Shown here piece by piece: positions 23,980-35,490 of a stretch of DNA of 64,000 nt; the stretch's first letter is position 1; every line of letters begins with the position of its first letter. Source of the stretch: Pterobdella sp. o SKG-2022 (lineage: Eukaryota; Annelida; Clitellata; Hirudinida; Piscicolidae); assembly GCA_964035795.1 (NCBI GenBank), contig OZ038323.1, forward strand, positions 2,376,744 to 2,440,743, given 5' to 3'. The notes beneath the pieces are model-generated. The model was not told where the DNA came from. It searched no databases and worked only from the letters and a program-made list of their open reading frames with translations. The position numbers were made by a program, and so were the translations under genes.

Positions 23980-26900
23980 ATGGCCGTAAAAATTTTTCTT
24001 TGCCTTTTATTAAACTTGGCAATAGTGGTTGTAGCAAAAACTTACAAAAATGGAGATGAGGTAATCATTTATCATAGAAATTCTAAAAATTCAAAATTTT
24101 CTTGTATATGATTTAAAAACAAACCATTAAATTTAAAGGTAGTACTGTTTGTGAATAAAGTGGGTCCTTACCACAACACGCATGAAACCTACCATTACTA
24201 CAAGTTACCACTGTGTCGTCCACGTGAAGTAATCAAACTGTTTTATTTGTCAATTATTTATTAATGTTTAAGCGACTCAAATATCAGACGGCTAGGTGGC
24301 ATAATGAAAAAGCATTGAATTTGATCTATTGGTTTTCAAGTTTAGACAGCTTTTCGCTATTTAATTTTTTTCATCACATTTTAAAAATTTATATATTTTT
24401 AATAGAAATATTGTGTTAAATAAATGTTTTCAATGAATAATTTTCCAAAGCGTTTACATCATTTTTCCAAGTCATTTCACAATATATAATTTGCTTTTCT
24501 AACATTATAAGTAATTAAATTTTTCATAAAATCTTATTTTTATCAAAAAATGAGAATTAATTCAAAACTTATTGGTTTTATAAAATACTAGTGAGATTTT
24601 GGAATTTTTATTAACAATGGGTGATGAATCTCAAAGGTGAAACACAAGTCCCTCTCTTTAGGGGAACTACTGCAAGGCGATCGTATGGCTTACTCTGACT
24701 ACAAGATCGCATTCGCAAGTAGGATCTTCATCTTTGTTTTATAATTATTCAAATTTTCATGTTTATAACACAGTTGAGTTTTGTTTAGAGTGCATGTTCG
24801 TTTGTAATGGATTTTTTTCAACATTGAATTGCTTGAATATTGATGACTCATAATTGTATATATATTTTTTATGCTTGATCATTTTAAAACTTTTATTACA
24901 ATAAACACCAAAATAATATGAATATGCATCTTGAAAAGGGCAAAATTTTTTTAAATTCATTTAAATTGATTTTTTTTGCTCAATTTATTAGTGCAGTTTC
25001 ATTAACAGATGTTACTAATATTATTTTTGTAAAACTGCCTACATCAACAGAGCATTTTTATTAACAGATTGCTTTTTTTATAACCTTAGCAACAGTAGGT
25101 TTTGTTAGCAGACATCAAAAACGGTGTTCTGGTGTTATTGTCACTTGGCTTGGCATATAATCATATATACAAAATAGTAATACAAACAAATGTTGGAGGA
25201 GTAGATTTTCAATCCCAATACATTCAAGCTAGACATCAGCTCAAACTGGCAGTCATTAAAAAATTTTTAAAATAAATACCCAATTTTTAAGCATATTACA
25301 AGTTAAAAATGTCAGTAAGATCAGCCAACACCAGTTAACAGCAGCATATTCTAATATGCTTAATATACACACCACCACAGTTGATAAGACAGAGACCCTC
25401 TTGTGCACCATTGAGTTGGGTGAGAAGGACGTACAAGAACTCAAGTCAGCCATTGAAGACCTTTACTACTATGACTTCATCATCGGTGAGTTTGTGCTCT
25501 CGTGTGTGAGTTTATCATTAGTCAGCGTGTGCTCTTGTATTTGAGCTTATCTATTGTGTGATTGGTGGATTGACTTGAAACTGCATTTAACCTCTCACAT
25601 CTCCCAACAGACGACATATCAGTGAAAGGATTCATAGGCAGTATGGAGGAGGGCAACTACGTGCCTCATCGCCACATCATCAAGCTTTTTACCCACCACT
25701 CAATCAACCTTGAATATAACGATAATAGTGTCAGTGCTTAGTTTCCCATTTGTCGCTATCTGTTTGGTGCCTATCAAAGTTACTGTTATACGCTATAATC
25801 TTAGTGGTATAATGAAAAGATATAACAAGTGTGGTACATTTATTTGAATGGCGTTCAAACCAGGAAGTAGTGATAGTGGTAATTTTGGTTTTATAGCATT
25901 CTTATGACTGCACCACTAAACCGGTTGCAGTAGTAAACAATGGTTTAATAAATAGTTATTTCATGCAATAATATTATTAATCAATGCTAGTCATATATAT
26001 AGCCTCAGTAGTAGTTTTTATTTTAATTCATCAGTGGCATCATTGGTCAGGGTTCACGTTTTGGTTGTATTTCGTTGTATCTACTCACACACTTTTTCAT
26101 GACATGGCAAACATGTTATTGATTGGGTTAGTTATGTGATTTTTAACCGAGCCACTCAGTGTATTTCTGAAGATTTATATGTTCAAGATTTTACTCAAAA
26201 ATTTATAGATTTAAAATTAATATAAACATTAAGTATGAAGTTATTCTTAGTTGGGATCAAATTACCTGAAGCTAATTCAAGTGTCAAAAGATAAAACTCA
26301 ATAGATAAAAATAGTTATTTTATATTCTGTTTTTCCCAGTTACTGAAATATTATGATCAATTAACTTTGAAAATTATTCAAATACTTCATTTAAATAATT
26401 TTTAAAAAATATATATTATTAATAAAAATAACAACAGTGAGTTTACTAACGTATAAAATAACGTAGAAATAATGGCTAATGGCTAACATCTTTAACCTTA
26501 GTATAGGGTTAATCTCTTGTGTAAATAAATCTCCTTTGATTATCGTGAAATCCACTAGCATAAATAAACGTGCTGAAATGACAAAATACCTTCTTTTATC
26601 CATTGCTTATCAATTTTTAAAAATTTTTCATTAAAAATAGGTTTTTTAAATACTATAAAAGCTATAATTTTCGATAAGTATGGTCTTATCATAAAATTCT
26701 TTAGCGTTTTTATATTCTTATTTTTATGGGGTTAGACTATAAACACACTGTGTAACATAAGCTAATCGTTGGTGCCAATATTTTTAACCTTTATGAATTT
26801 GCATGTCATTCTTGCGCAGCAACCATTTTCTCTTTATCGTTTATTTTAGTATATGTAACCCCGAAGGATTAAAAAATAAAATAATTGAAAAAAAAGATAT

Positions 26901-29900
26901 ATATATATCTATCTACTTATCTACCTTTCTTCCTACCTAACCACAGATAATCTTCGCCAACATATCGAACAAACATCCAACTTCGATTCGCGAGATTGCA
27001 CTTGACACCATCATCGCCTACCCTATCATCGTCAACTTCACCTACAGTGTACAATGGACCAAGTCCAAGTTAGAATGATTTGCATTATTTAATTTTTTAT
27101 TATTATTTTTAGATTGATAAATAATTTTTGTTTTTTTATCCTTATTTTTTTGGAAGTGATATACGATTATTTTTTCACGTACTTATTTAGATTTTTTTTG
27201 ATAGTAGTTATAGGAGAAATTTTTTTATCTTGTTATTGATGTCATTGTTAAACAATTAACGCTAATAGGGTATTTTCTCTTTCATTGCACCATCTACATT
27301 ACATGTATTTATATATCGATTTTCCTAATGTGGCTCTAGTTGCGATCTCAAAATAATTTTTATTTGTCGTTTATTGTTCGTCAAATAACTTGTTTGCAAT
27401 TTTCATAATTTATATTTATTTCTTTCAATTGATGTTTTGTTTACTTATATTTTTATATGGTTTGGATTATTGATGTTATCAAAATTTGATTGATGATGAT
27501 CATGAGGTCATAAAAAGGATTTGAAATTTGAGGAAGATAAGGAAATAATAACAATATAATTGATAATGATGTGGTAAAAATATAAATGTTTTTGATGATG
27601 ATGGTGATAGTTAAGATATAATCAATGATAATGAAGATATAATTGATGATATAGCCACAACGACTGATGGAACAAATTACAATAATGATGATGATACAAT
27701 TGATGATAGTTTGAAGAGGTCTGAAAGGATGAGGAAGGCCAGGGAGACTGGCTTCTTCCCAGAAACTTTTGAGGTATCGTTCATCATTGAATATCATCAT
27801 TATTCTCGCTATTGATTTTTCTATAAAAATTAAACGCTCAATTATTATTTTATTAGACAATAATTAGTATCTTATCAGATTAGAGCTCCTAAACCTATCG
27901 ATTGCGCAACTAAGACCATAATTAGGGTCAACCTAGTTGTGGACTTTCTTACTATTTGAAATTTTTTTACACGTATTCATCATAGAGTTATTGTTTTAAA
28001 ATTCTCATGCTCAACTCATAAAAACCTCAAATCCCTCAACATCAATTCAAATGACTTGAAAAATTTACATAAAATAAGAGCAACTGCCATTTGACAAAAC
28101 ACAATAGACAAATCTTATTAGTATTAAAAAATGTTTTTAACTATACATTTAAAAAAAAAGAAAGTTTAAATAAATAAAAGGATCACATCAATGCTGCAAG
28201 GTTCAATATTAATCCAATCAGATCCATTGGCTGTCGATCATCAACTCTGTAGTCCTTATTTTCCTTCTCATCGCCTTCGTCCTCTTCATCATGGTTATAG
28301 TTGCATTATATTAATGCAGTCTTTTTATATATTAATTGATGATGCTAATAGATTATTTTATTTTATGAGTACATATTATGGTATTATATGTCTTTCAAAG
28401 CTTTTTTATGCGTAGTCATAGCTTTCTTTTTGGTCAAATTAATTTATGTAGAAAAATTAATAACTGAAATTGAATATATAAAATATCAATAACCAAAATT
28501 TATATACAAAATAAATTTCGATCTTCTATACTTATAAATAAAACTCCATTAAATGGTTTGTATAATAAATACAACTTCACTAAACAAGCCAACAACCAAA
28601 TACAGGCCCGTGTGTTGAAGAAGGACTTTGCCAAGTACAACTTGGAAGGTGAGGACCCAGGTCTGGACGATGATGACGATAATGGTTGGAAGATCCTTCA
28701 TTCTGATGTCTTTAGGTCTCTATTTGCTTTATTGCTGGATAGTTATATAGTTTGATTGATAGGTAGATATATAGATATATATACGTTGAGTAATTGACTA
28801 ATAGGTAGGTCGATGTTTCTATGTATTAGGATATTTGTTCTAATGCTTAGAATGATTATCACAGGTTCCCAAGGTACAAGAGTCTGTTTTGCGCTGTTTT
28901 AGGTTAGTACCCATTCTTGATGCTTTTATTAAGATTACATTCTCTATCTTTTCAACCATAACAAAGATAAAATTCCTTGAACTATTCATAAAACTCTTGT
29001 TTCCATCACACAACAAACGCCACTACAGGAGTGGGCTCACAGTTCTTGATCATAGCCACTTGCTTGCTGCTGATGGCCCTGGCAGGCATGTTTAACGTGC
29101 ACAGACATGCATCCATCAACACCGCGTCTGTCCTTCTCTACGCCCTCACTTCGTGTCAGTTCATTCATTAATGCTTCATTTTGGTGTTTAAATGTTTGCA
29201 TGATGGATTTATTATACTATAACCTTGAATTAACGGTCTATATGATGTGTCCAGTATTAGATTTGAGGCATATATTTTATGCTTCAACCAATGCTATTTT
29301 TTTAATGAATTAAATTTAATTAGATCATACTGCTGTACAATCCCACTATTTATACTATTATAAAGTAATTCATGAAAATGGCTATTTATTTGGGACACAT
29401 CTTTATAGACTGCTAGCCGAGCTAACATCAAACTTGAAATTATTGAATTCAAGATCCACCGTTTTCACACTTGAGCAGTTTGCATTGCCCTTAAAAAAAA
29501 GACTGGCACCCGGGATTCCCAGGTGGTCACCCATCCAAGTACTAACCGGGCTCGACGTTGTTTAATTTCGGTGATCGGACGACATTCGGTGTTGTTGACA
29601 TTTTAATTGATCTTGATCATCCTATTTTATATGCTGAACCTCGAATGCAAGTAGATGCTAATATGGACAGGTGTGTCAGGGTACGTGGCATCAAATATGT
29701 TTAAGAAGATGAATGGAGCGAACTGGGTGTGGAACATCAACCTCACTTCTGCCCTCTTCGCTGGTCTGTGCACTTTTTGTGGGAGAATTTGAATTTGGCA
29801 GTTGTAAAAAAGATTTACATGATTGATTAATTGATTGTTATGCTAGCATCTTAGCAGGCTTAAATGGTGAGGATGGTGATAATTTTGAGAAATTGTAAAG

Positions 29901-32835
29901 TATTTAATATCAAGATTTCTATTGAAGAAATTCATGGTTAAAGTGATAAAAATTAGAGTTTTTAGTTGTCTCAACAAATTTATTGAAACCTCATACTTCA
30001 CATAGTATTGATGAACATTCAAATGTCTCATGGCTATATAGGTTAGTTGATATTTATTTATTTATAAACCTCAAAACCACTCAGGTCCCTTCTTTTTGAT
30101 GTGGAGTGTGTTGAACAGTTTGGCCTGGTTTTATGGCTCTACTCAGGCCCTACCTTGGGGCACTGTCACCCTTCTAGCCATGCTGTGGCTCTTCTGTTAG
30201 TTTTCCTTAGATTTCATTTTTAGTCTAATGTTTAGCGATTTATATGGGGATTCTCAATGTTTTTATTTAAAGTTTTTATAAGTTTCATAAGCGTTTTTAA
30301 AAGCATTTGTTAGAATTGAGCTGTAGTTTTGGTAAGTAGAGCTACGATTTTTGAGTATAAAGATTAAAATGATTAAACATCTATTAAGCCTCAAAGTACA
30401 AGAATAAATAAAATCTTTCGAACAACCTCAGTGGGGTACCCGTTGACCATAGTGGGAGGAGTGCTAGGCAAAAACATGGCAGGCACGTTTGATGCACCAT
30501 GTAGGACCAAGAACATCGCCAGGGAAATCCCTAGTGTTCCTTTCTATAAAAGCGCATTCGCTCACTGCATTGTTGGAGGGTTCCTGCCTTTCAGGTGGCT
30601 TCTTCATGTTTTTGGCTTATGGAAAATAGCCACGATTACTAAAACATTTAATATTGAAATATTTTTGTATACATTATTTCTATCTGAAGCTTTTTAATTT
30701 GCATCAAAAAAACTTTCTCTTCAAACAATCTATGACAAAGCGCTTTCGAACGATGCAATAAACTTATTCGAAATTTATCTACATTTTTTAATCACTGTGT
30801 TTATCCTTACGCCTTTTACATTTCATATTCAATAATTTTTTAACAAAGTTCACTTCTATCTTTTGTCACGCCTCTTCATGCGTTTAAATGTATGGTGATG
30901 CCATGAAATTGAAAGTTACTTCTCATAATAACGAACCGACAAAAATCAAATGTAGAAATTTCTTATTGTACCTTCCACAACACAACCATGCTACAGCGCC
31001 ATATCAGTAGAGTTGTACTACATCTTCTCAACTGTCTGGGGCCACGAGTACTACACTCTGTACGGAGTCTTGAGCGTCGTCTACATCATTCTTCTCAGTG
31101 TTACGGCATGTGTTTCAATTGCTCTGACCTACTTCCAACTGTCTGCGGAGGACTATCGTTGGTGGTGGAGATCCATTTTCAGTTCAGGGTGGGTTTTTTT
31201 TTTTTTTACCCCGAGCACCCTAGTCTTGTTTGGGTGTTCCTCATGTCCCCATCAAGACCGTACAGTGGTCGAGAAGCTCAGCCGCTCTCGCGGGGTCGGT
31301 CCACAGACTCTCGGGACCCAGTGTGGTATTTATTTTGGGGCAGGTGAAGAGGTGAGGGGTGTCGTGAATGTGTGTTTGGCAGAGTGGGCATGAAGGTAAG
31401 GGATGAGATGAGGGTGAGATTTTGTTGAAGTATGAAAGGACGAAAGGTGATTTATTTGATTTGAGTTGGGCGAGTGTGGTGGTCTAGGGTGGTTTCTGAT
31501 TTATGAATGGGTGGAGGTTGCTTGCTGAGGATTTTGTTGTGAGTGGATGATATGTAGTCGTGTAGTATTTTTGTGTGTATGGTTTTCATGTTGTTTTTTA
31601 TTTGTGTGTGAGAGGTGGTCTGGGTGGAGGAGGGTATGTTTAGGGTGTAGTTGAGGTTGTTGTTGAATGTAGATTGTTTTTTGTATCTGGTGTGGGCTTC
31701 TTGTGTGGTGAGTGGGTGTAGGGGATGAGTGGGGTGGGAGGCTTTTTGTGTGAGTTGTGATGCGTGAAGTTTTAAATGGTTTTGGAGTGGGAGAATTTTG
31801 GTCTCTGAGTGAAGGTGTTGGTGTCTAGGGTCCAGCCAGTGATTGTTCTCAAGGTTGCGTTTTGGATTTTTTGGAGTTTGTTGAGGGAGGTGGAGAAGAT
31901 GATGGGTGACCAGCTGGTGTTGGCGTATTCGATGATGGGAAGGAGTAATGTTTTGTATGTGGTGATGAGTGTTTCTTTGCTTTTCCCCAGTGTGTTGATG
32001 TGAGGAGTTTTAGGAGATTGAGTGTTTTTTTTGCTTTAGTGATGGTGTTGTCTGTGTGGGTGGAGTTTGGGGTCAAAAGTTAAGCCAAGGATGGTAGGGT
32101 TGGAGGTAGTGGGGATGGGAATGTTCAGGGGTTTGTTATATTCTGATGGGTCTGGGGTCATGAGAGTTGATGTGGTTTTGGTAGGATTGATTTGTAGGTT
32201 GTTATTGTGAGCCCATGTGTGTATTTCATTGAGGTATGGTAAGAGGTTCTGGGTGGCTGTGTTGATGTTGGGGTGGGATGATGTTATGGTGATGTCGTCT
32301 GCGTAGGTGATTAGGTTGAGTGAGCTGATTTTGGGGAGTGGTATGTCTGAGAGGTATATGTTGAAGAGAGTGGCTGATAGGACGTCCTCTTGGTGGACAC
32401 CTGCTTTGATTTTTGTGTGTTTTGATGTGTGATTGTTGTATGAGGTGTATTGTTAGAGTTTGTGCATGTGTTTTATTTTATGGTTTTTTTTTTTGTTGTT
32501 TGTTTCCGATGCTTTGTATTAACCTCTTCAACAGTTTTTTTTTTAAATTCTCAAAAAAATTGTATTTCCATTAGCTTAATACAAATCAATTCTAACTATT
32601 CATATGCTAAAACTATATAATCTGATGATGCAGATCAACTGGATTCTTCGTGCTTGTTTACTCCTTCTACTACTACATAAATCGTTCCAACATGTCGGGT
32701 TTGCTGCAAACGGCTGAGTTTTTTGGCTACACCCTGCTAGCCTGTTATATATTCTTCCTTATGCTTGGCACTGTAGCTTTTTTCGCCTCTTTCAAATTTG
32801 TCAAGTACATTTTTGTGAATGTAAAGATCGATTAG
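23980..32835 (+). CDS. TM9SF1: Transmembrane 9 superfamily member 1 (nonaspanin)
   Basis: Sixteen exons join in phase: 23980-24060, 24139-24228, 24637-24718, 25381-25485, 25611-25729, 26947-27068, 27719-27773, 28222-28293, 28606-28715, 28865-28902, 29029-29154, 29671-29763, 30085-30195, 30432-30594, 30997-31188 and 32634-32835, giving 586 residues. Seen: a signal peptide ([19 protein letters not shown]); the lumenal domain ([62 protein letters not shown]); the first membrane helix after [16 protein letters not shown]; and eight further helices with [45 protein letters not shown] and RSNMSG. The C-terminus [10 protein letters not shown] carries the KxD-type Golgi-retention end of nonaspanins. 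[11 protein letters not shown] and RSNMSG favour TM9SF1 over TM9SF2-4. Known of the family: sorting of membrane proteins in the Golgi and endosomes. Human TM9SF1 is about 20 residues longer. AATAAA is near 33199. Introns hold 5S and LINE relics. Confidence 0.95.
29501..29590 (-). rRNA. 5S rRNA-derived relic (3' about 90 nt) in a TM9SF1 intron
   Basis: On the minus strand the stretch reads TCGTCCGATCACCGAAATTA, AACAACGTCGAGCCCGGTTA, then GTACTTGGATGGGTGACCAC and CTGGGAATCCCGGGTGCC. These are internal-control-region and 3' domain sequences of animal 5S rRNA, followed by a T run (29493-29500) that fits a Pol III stop. The first 25-30 bases of 5S are absent. Its position, antisense inside the intron between exons 11 and 12, suggests a retroposed pseudogene or the head of a 5S-derived SINE rather than a working gene. 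Confidence 0.75.
31190..32465 (-). mobile_element. Non-LTR retrotransposon fragment (RT half to 3' end) in the last TM9SF1 intron
   Basis: On the minus strand a decayed reverse transcriptase reads [20 protein letters not shown], then [18 protein letters not shown] (catalytic YADD at 32305-32294), a thumb region ([15 protein letters not shown]) and a 3' region. The pattern is of the Jockey/CR1 superclade of LINEs; the exact clade is uncertain. GVPQG has become GVHQE. Frames are broken, and the 5' half with the endonuclease is missing. It is antisense to TM9SF1. A related copy starts near 63840. Confidence 0.75.
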
Positions 32836-33198
32836 AATGCGTTAAATTTATATAAGCAAAATGGTAGGATAAGGGATTTTAAGTATTTGCAACGTTTAGT
32901 TTGTAAATAGGGACACACTTTGATTTTGGATCTGTTTTGTGCGAGATATGTTATCTGTTAACACTAAATTAATTTAATCAATTGGTTGTATATATATCAT
33001 TTACCTCATTTTTTACTCTCATTAATTTTTCAAATTGATAAATAGGGATAAGAGTGGTATTATAAAAACAATTATTTAATTAGTATCTCACATTTATTTC
33101 AGCTTTTCAACTATCGTTTTATAAATTTTTCCAGCTCAAGCGTTTGAAATTTCAAGACCAATTCAATTTTTATAGATTTATAGGTTTTCATGTTTTCT

Positions 33199-33204
33199 CA
33201 ATAA
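33199..33204 (+). terminator. Likely poly(A) signal of TM9SF1
   Basis: AATAAA in TTCTCAATAAAAGTT, about 365 bases past the TM9SF1 stop codon and just before the tRNA-Asp relic. Confidence 0.35.
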
Positions 33205-33224
33205 AAGTTAAAAAATAAAAAAAT

Positions 33225-33297
33225 TTCCCCGTCGGGGAATTGAGCCCCGGTCTCTCGCGTGACAGGCGGGGATACTTAAGAACTGTTCTAATAAGAA
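33225..33297 (-). tRNA. Degenerate tRNA-Asp (GTC), probably pseudogene
   Basis: The minus strand reads GTATCCCCGCCTGTCACGCG, then AGAGACCGGGGCTCAATTCC and CCGACGGGGA. The anticodon loop CTGTCAC (GTC) and the T arm CGGGG-CTCAATT-CCCCG match eukaryotic tRNA-Asp. The 5' half is worn: the acceptor strand TTCTTAT pairs poorly with the 3' strand (one mismatch and several G-U pairs), the D loop has lost the invariant GG and has an extra base, and the anticodon stem has a mismatch. A T run follows the 3' end. It could be a pseudogene or the head of a tRNA-derived SINE. Confidence 0.7.
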
Positions 33298-33429
33298 CTA
33301 TAACATTTTTGAATAACATTTAAATATAAACCGTCAAATATATATTATTATTTTCGTTCGAAGACAGTCACAGTTTATAATAAATACGTAACGACTTAAA
33401 CTGAACTTAGTCATAATTAGAGCATTGTT

Positions 33430-34870
33430 CTTTTTTAGTAGTAGTGCCTCTAATCTTCAGCTCGGTGACATTACGTAATTTTTTTTCCATACTTGTCTAT
33501 CAGCCATAGCAGTACGTAATTCGTTTGAAGTCAGCCCTGTGTCTTTTCTACGACACTATTCCGGCGTCCAGCAAACGCCAACCGTCTTCTTTTGTTGTGG
33601 TAGACAACTTTGGAATTTGACCGTATAGTGAAAATTTAATAGGCGGTCCTTTCAAGAGATATTTTTGATTTTTCGGAGCATGCGAGTGTAGGTGCCATCA
33701 ACTTTCTTCACTACAGCCTTGGTCATTACCCAGGATTCACACCTATATAGCAGTTTGGACTCAACAGTAGATTTTAAAATCAACTTTCGTTTCTGTGGTA
33801 ATGCGAGAGTTCCAGATGTTCTTTAGAGAGTTGAAAGCGCCCCATGATTTTCCGATTTGGGTGTTGATCTCTTGAGAAGAGTTTGTGTAACTTCACAAGT
33901 AAAGAAAATCATCAACCTTTTCAATTTCGTCACCATTCAGAGCATGAATATGATTCTTTACAGAGGGATTGAAATGCATCGCTTTATTCTTGCTTGCATT
34001 GAGGAAAAGACCATTTTTTTGAGTTGCGGTTTCGATTTTGTGAAAAAGAGACTCAGTTTTGTTGATCGTATCTTCTATCACAGCGATATCGTCGGCATAT
34101 GCAATTTCGGCGAGTTTCTCGGAAGGGACTCTACGATTTCTTCTTCCCTTAAGATTCAATCCATCGAAAGAAAAAATTGAGGTGCTGAGAGTATAATCTA
34201 AGCAAATGCTAAAAAGAAACTGGGTGAGTGGGTCCCTTTGTAAGACCCCAGTATCGACCTGGAAGATGTCAGTATTGCCTTCATGGTTACACAAGAGCAG
34301 AGGTGTTTTCATACATCATTCGTATTTCATTAACGATTTCAAGAAGAATTCCATATGCAGCAAGGATTTTGAACATTTTGGACCGATCTATCGAGTCAAA
34401 TGCCTTTTTAAAATCGATAAAAATTATCAAAACTTTTTTGATGGAAGTTAACAATGACAATATCTGTTTTCGCACCGTTATTCCAACACCTCTCACAGTG
34501 GCATTGTTGGTGATCTTGTATGCCGATGCCGTGAACAAGCTACTGTGGCCAATATCATGGTTTAGGATACTCGGATCAGTGTTTTTGTGAAGAAGGCGAT
34601 ATTCTTGGATGCAGACCGCTTGAAGGTTGTGTCGGCTGATATGGAGGTTGAGTTTACTTTGGGCAAGCAAGGGAGCAACAGTTCAGTGTTCCAATACTGT
34701 AGCTTTGTTTGAGACGGAAAATCCCTTTGCTGGGCGAGAGAGCAGAGTTTGGTCTTCCATTTGGATTTAAACCAGACTTGGGCCCTACCAAAAACATAAA
34801 TTCCCGACGGCATAGCTCTGACACTAACCCGATGACATCTCCCACCTTGAGAAGGTCAGGGTTGGACTTT
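33430..34870 (-). mobile_element. RTE-like LINE with internal deletion
   Basis: Minus-strand order: an endonuclease fragment (LHISRHNLQAVCIQEYRLLH, NHDIGHSSLFTASAYKITNN), then directly RT motif A (IIFIDFKKAFDSIDRSKMFK), then FQVDTGVLQRDPLTQFLFSI, EIAYADDIAVIEDTINKTES, the thumb (NASKNKAMHFNPSVKNHIHA, LNGDEIEKVDDFLYL) and a C-terminal region with MADRQVWKKNYV. The rest of the endonuclease and the RT fingers between the two parts are deleted. Motif B GVxQGxPL has become GVLQRDPL, and stops and shifts split the frames. Clade RTE/CR1-like by motif memory. Confidence 0.75.
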
Positions 34871-35490
34871 TGAGGAGATTGTTCTTTTTAAATGAATCTA
34901 TAGTTCTCTAAAATAAATAAATAAAAAAAAGATTTTATTAAGTTGAAAAAAATTGTTAAAATATTTTGTGAAACTTTTTAAAATTTTTAGAAATTAATGA
35001 TAATCAAGTTTTCGTGTATTATTGCCACGTTATGTATTTTCTTATTCAAATTTTTTCTTCATTTTTCCAATCATCAAAATAAGGAAATTTTTAAATACAT
35101 TTATTATTTTTTGAGAAAACATTGAAAAAAGTTGTAAATAGATTACTAAAGCCAGAGTTTTCGAAATAAATAGCTTAAGCATATAACGTTAGCTTACGTG
35201 TCTGTTGTGAGTTTGCAAGCCCTTAATGGGGCAAACCCTGCAATGCTCGAAGATAATTTCGAAATTCTACACTAAAGAAATCCAATTTTTTTTAGGTAAG
35301 TAAAAAAAGCTTTTAGGAAAAAAGTACCGTTAATCAACACCATCTATTGAGAATCGGAAGTTCAATTGAGAAATTCAAATGCACTTTTAGAGTTTTTGCA
35401 GAGCTTCACTTATGCTAGCACCCAGCCATTTTGCATCAGTCGAGTGATGAATCATGTTGAAATTGCTAAGATCAAGTTATATTAAGCAAA
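34871..35490. other. AT-rich spacer between LINE fragments
   Basis: No protein motif, RNA or inverted repeat was recognised in this 600-base interval. Confidence 0.4.

Noticed and set aside
27453..27860. A 135-codon Ile-rich minus-strand frame
   Set aside because: It overlaps TM9SF1 exon 7 and GAT/ATT repeats in the intron.
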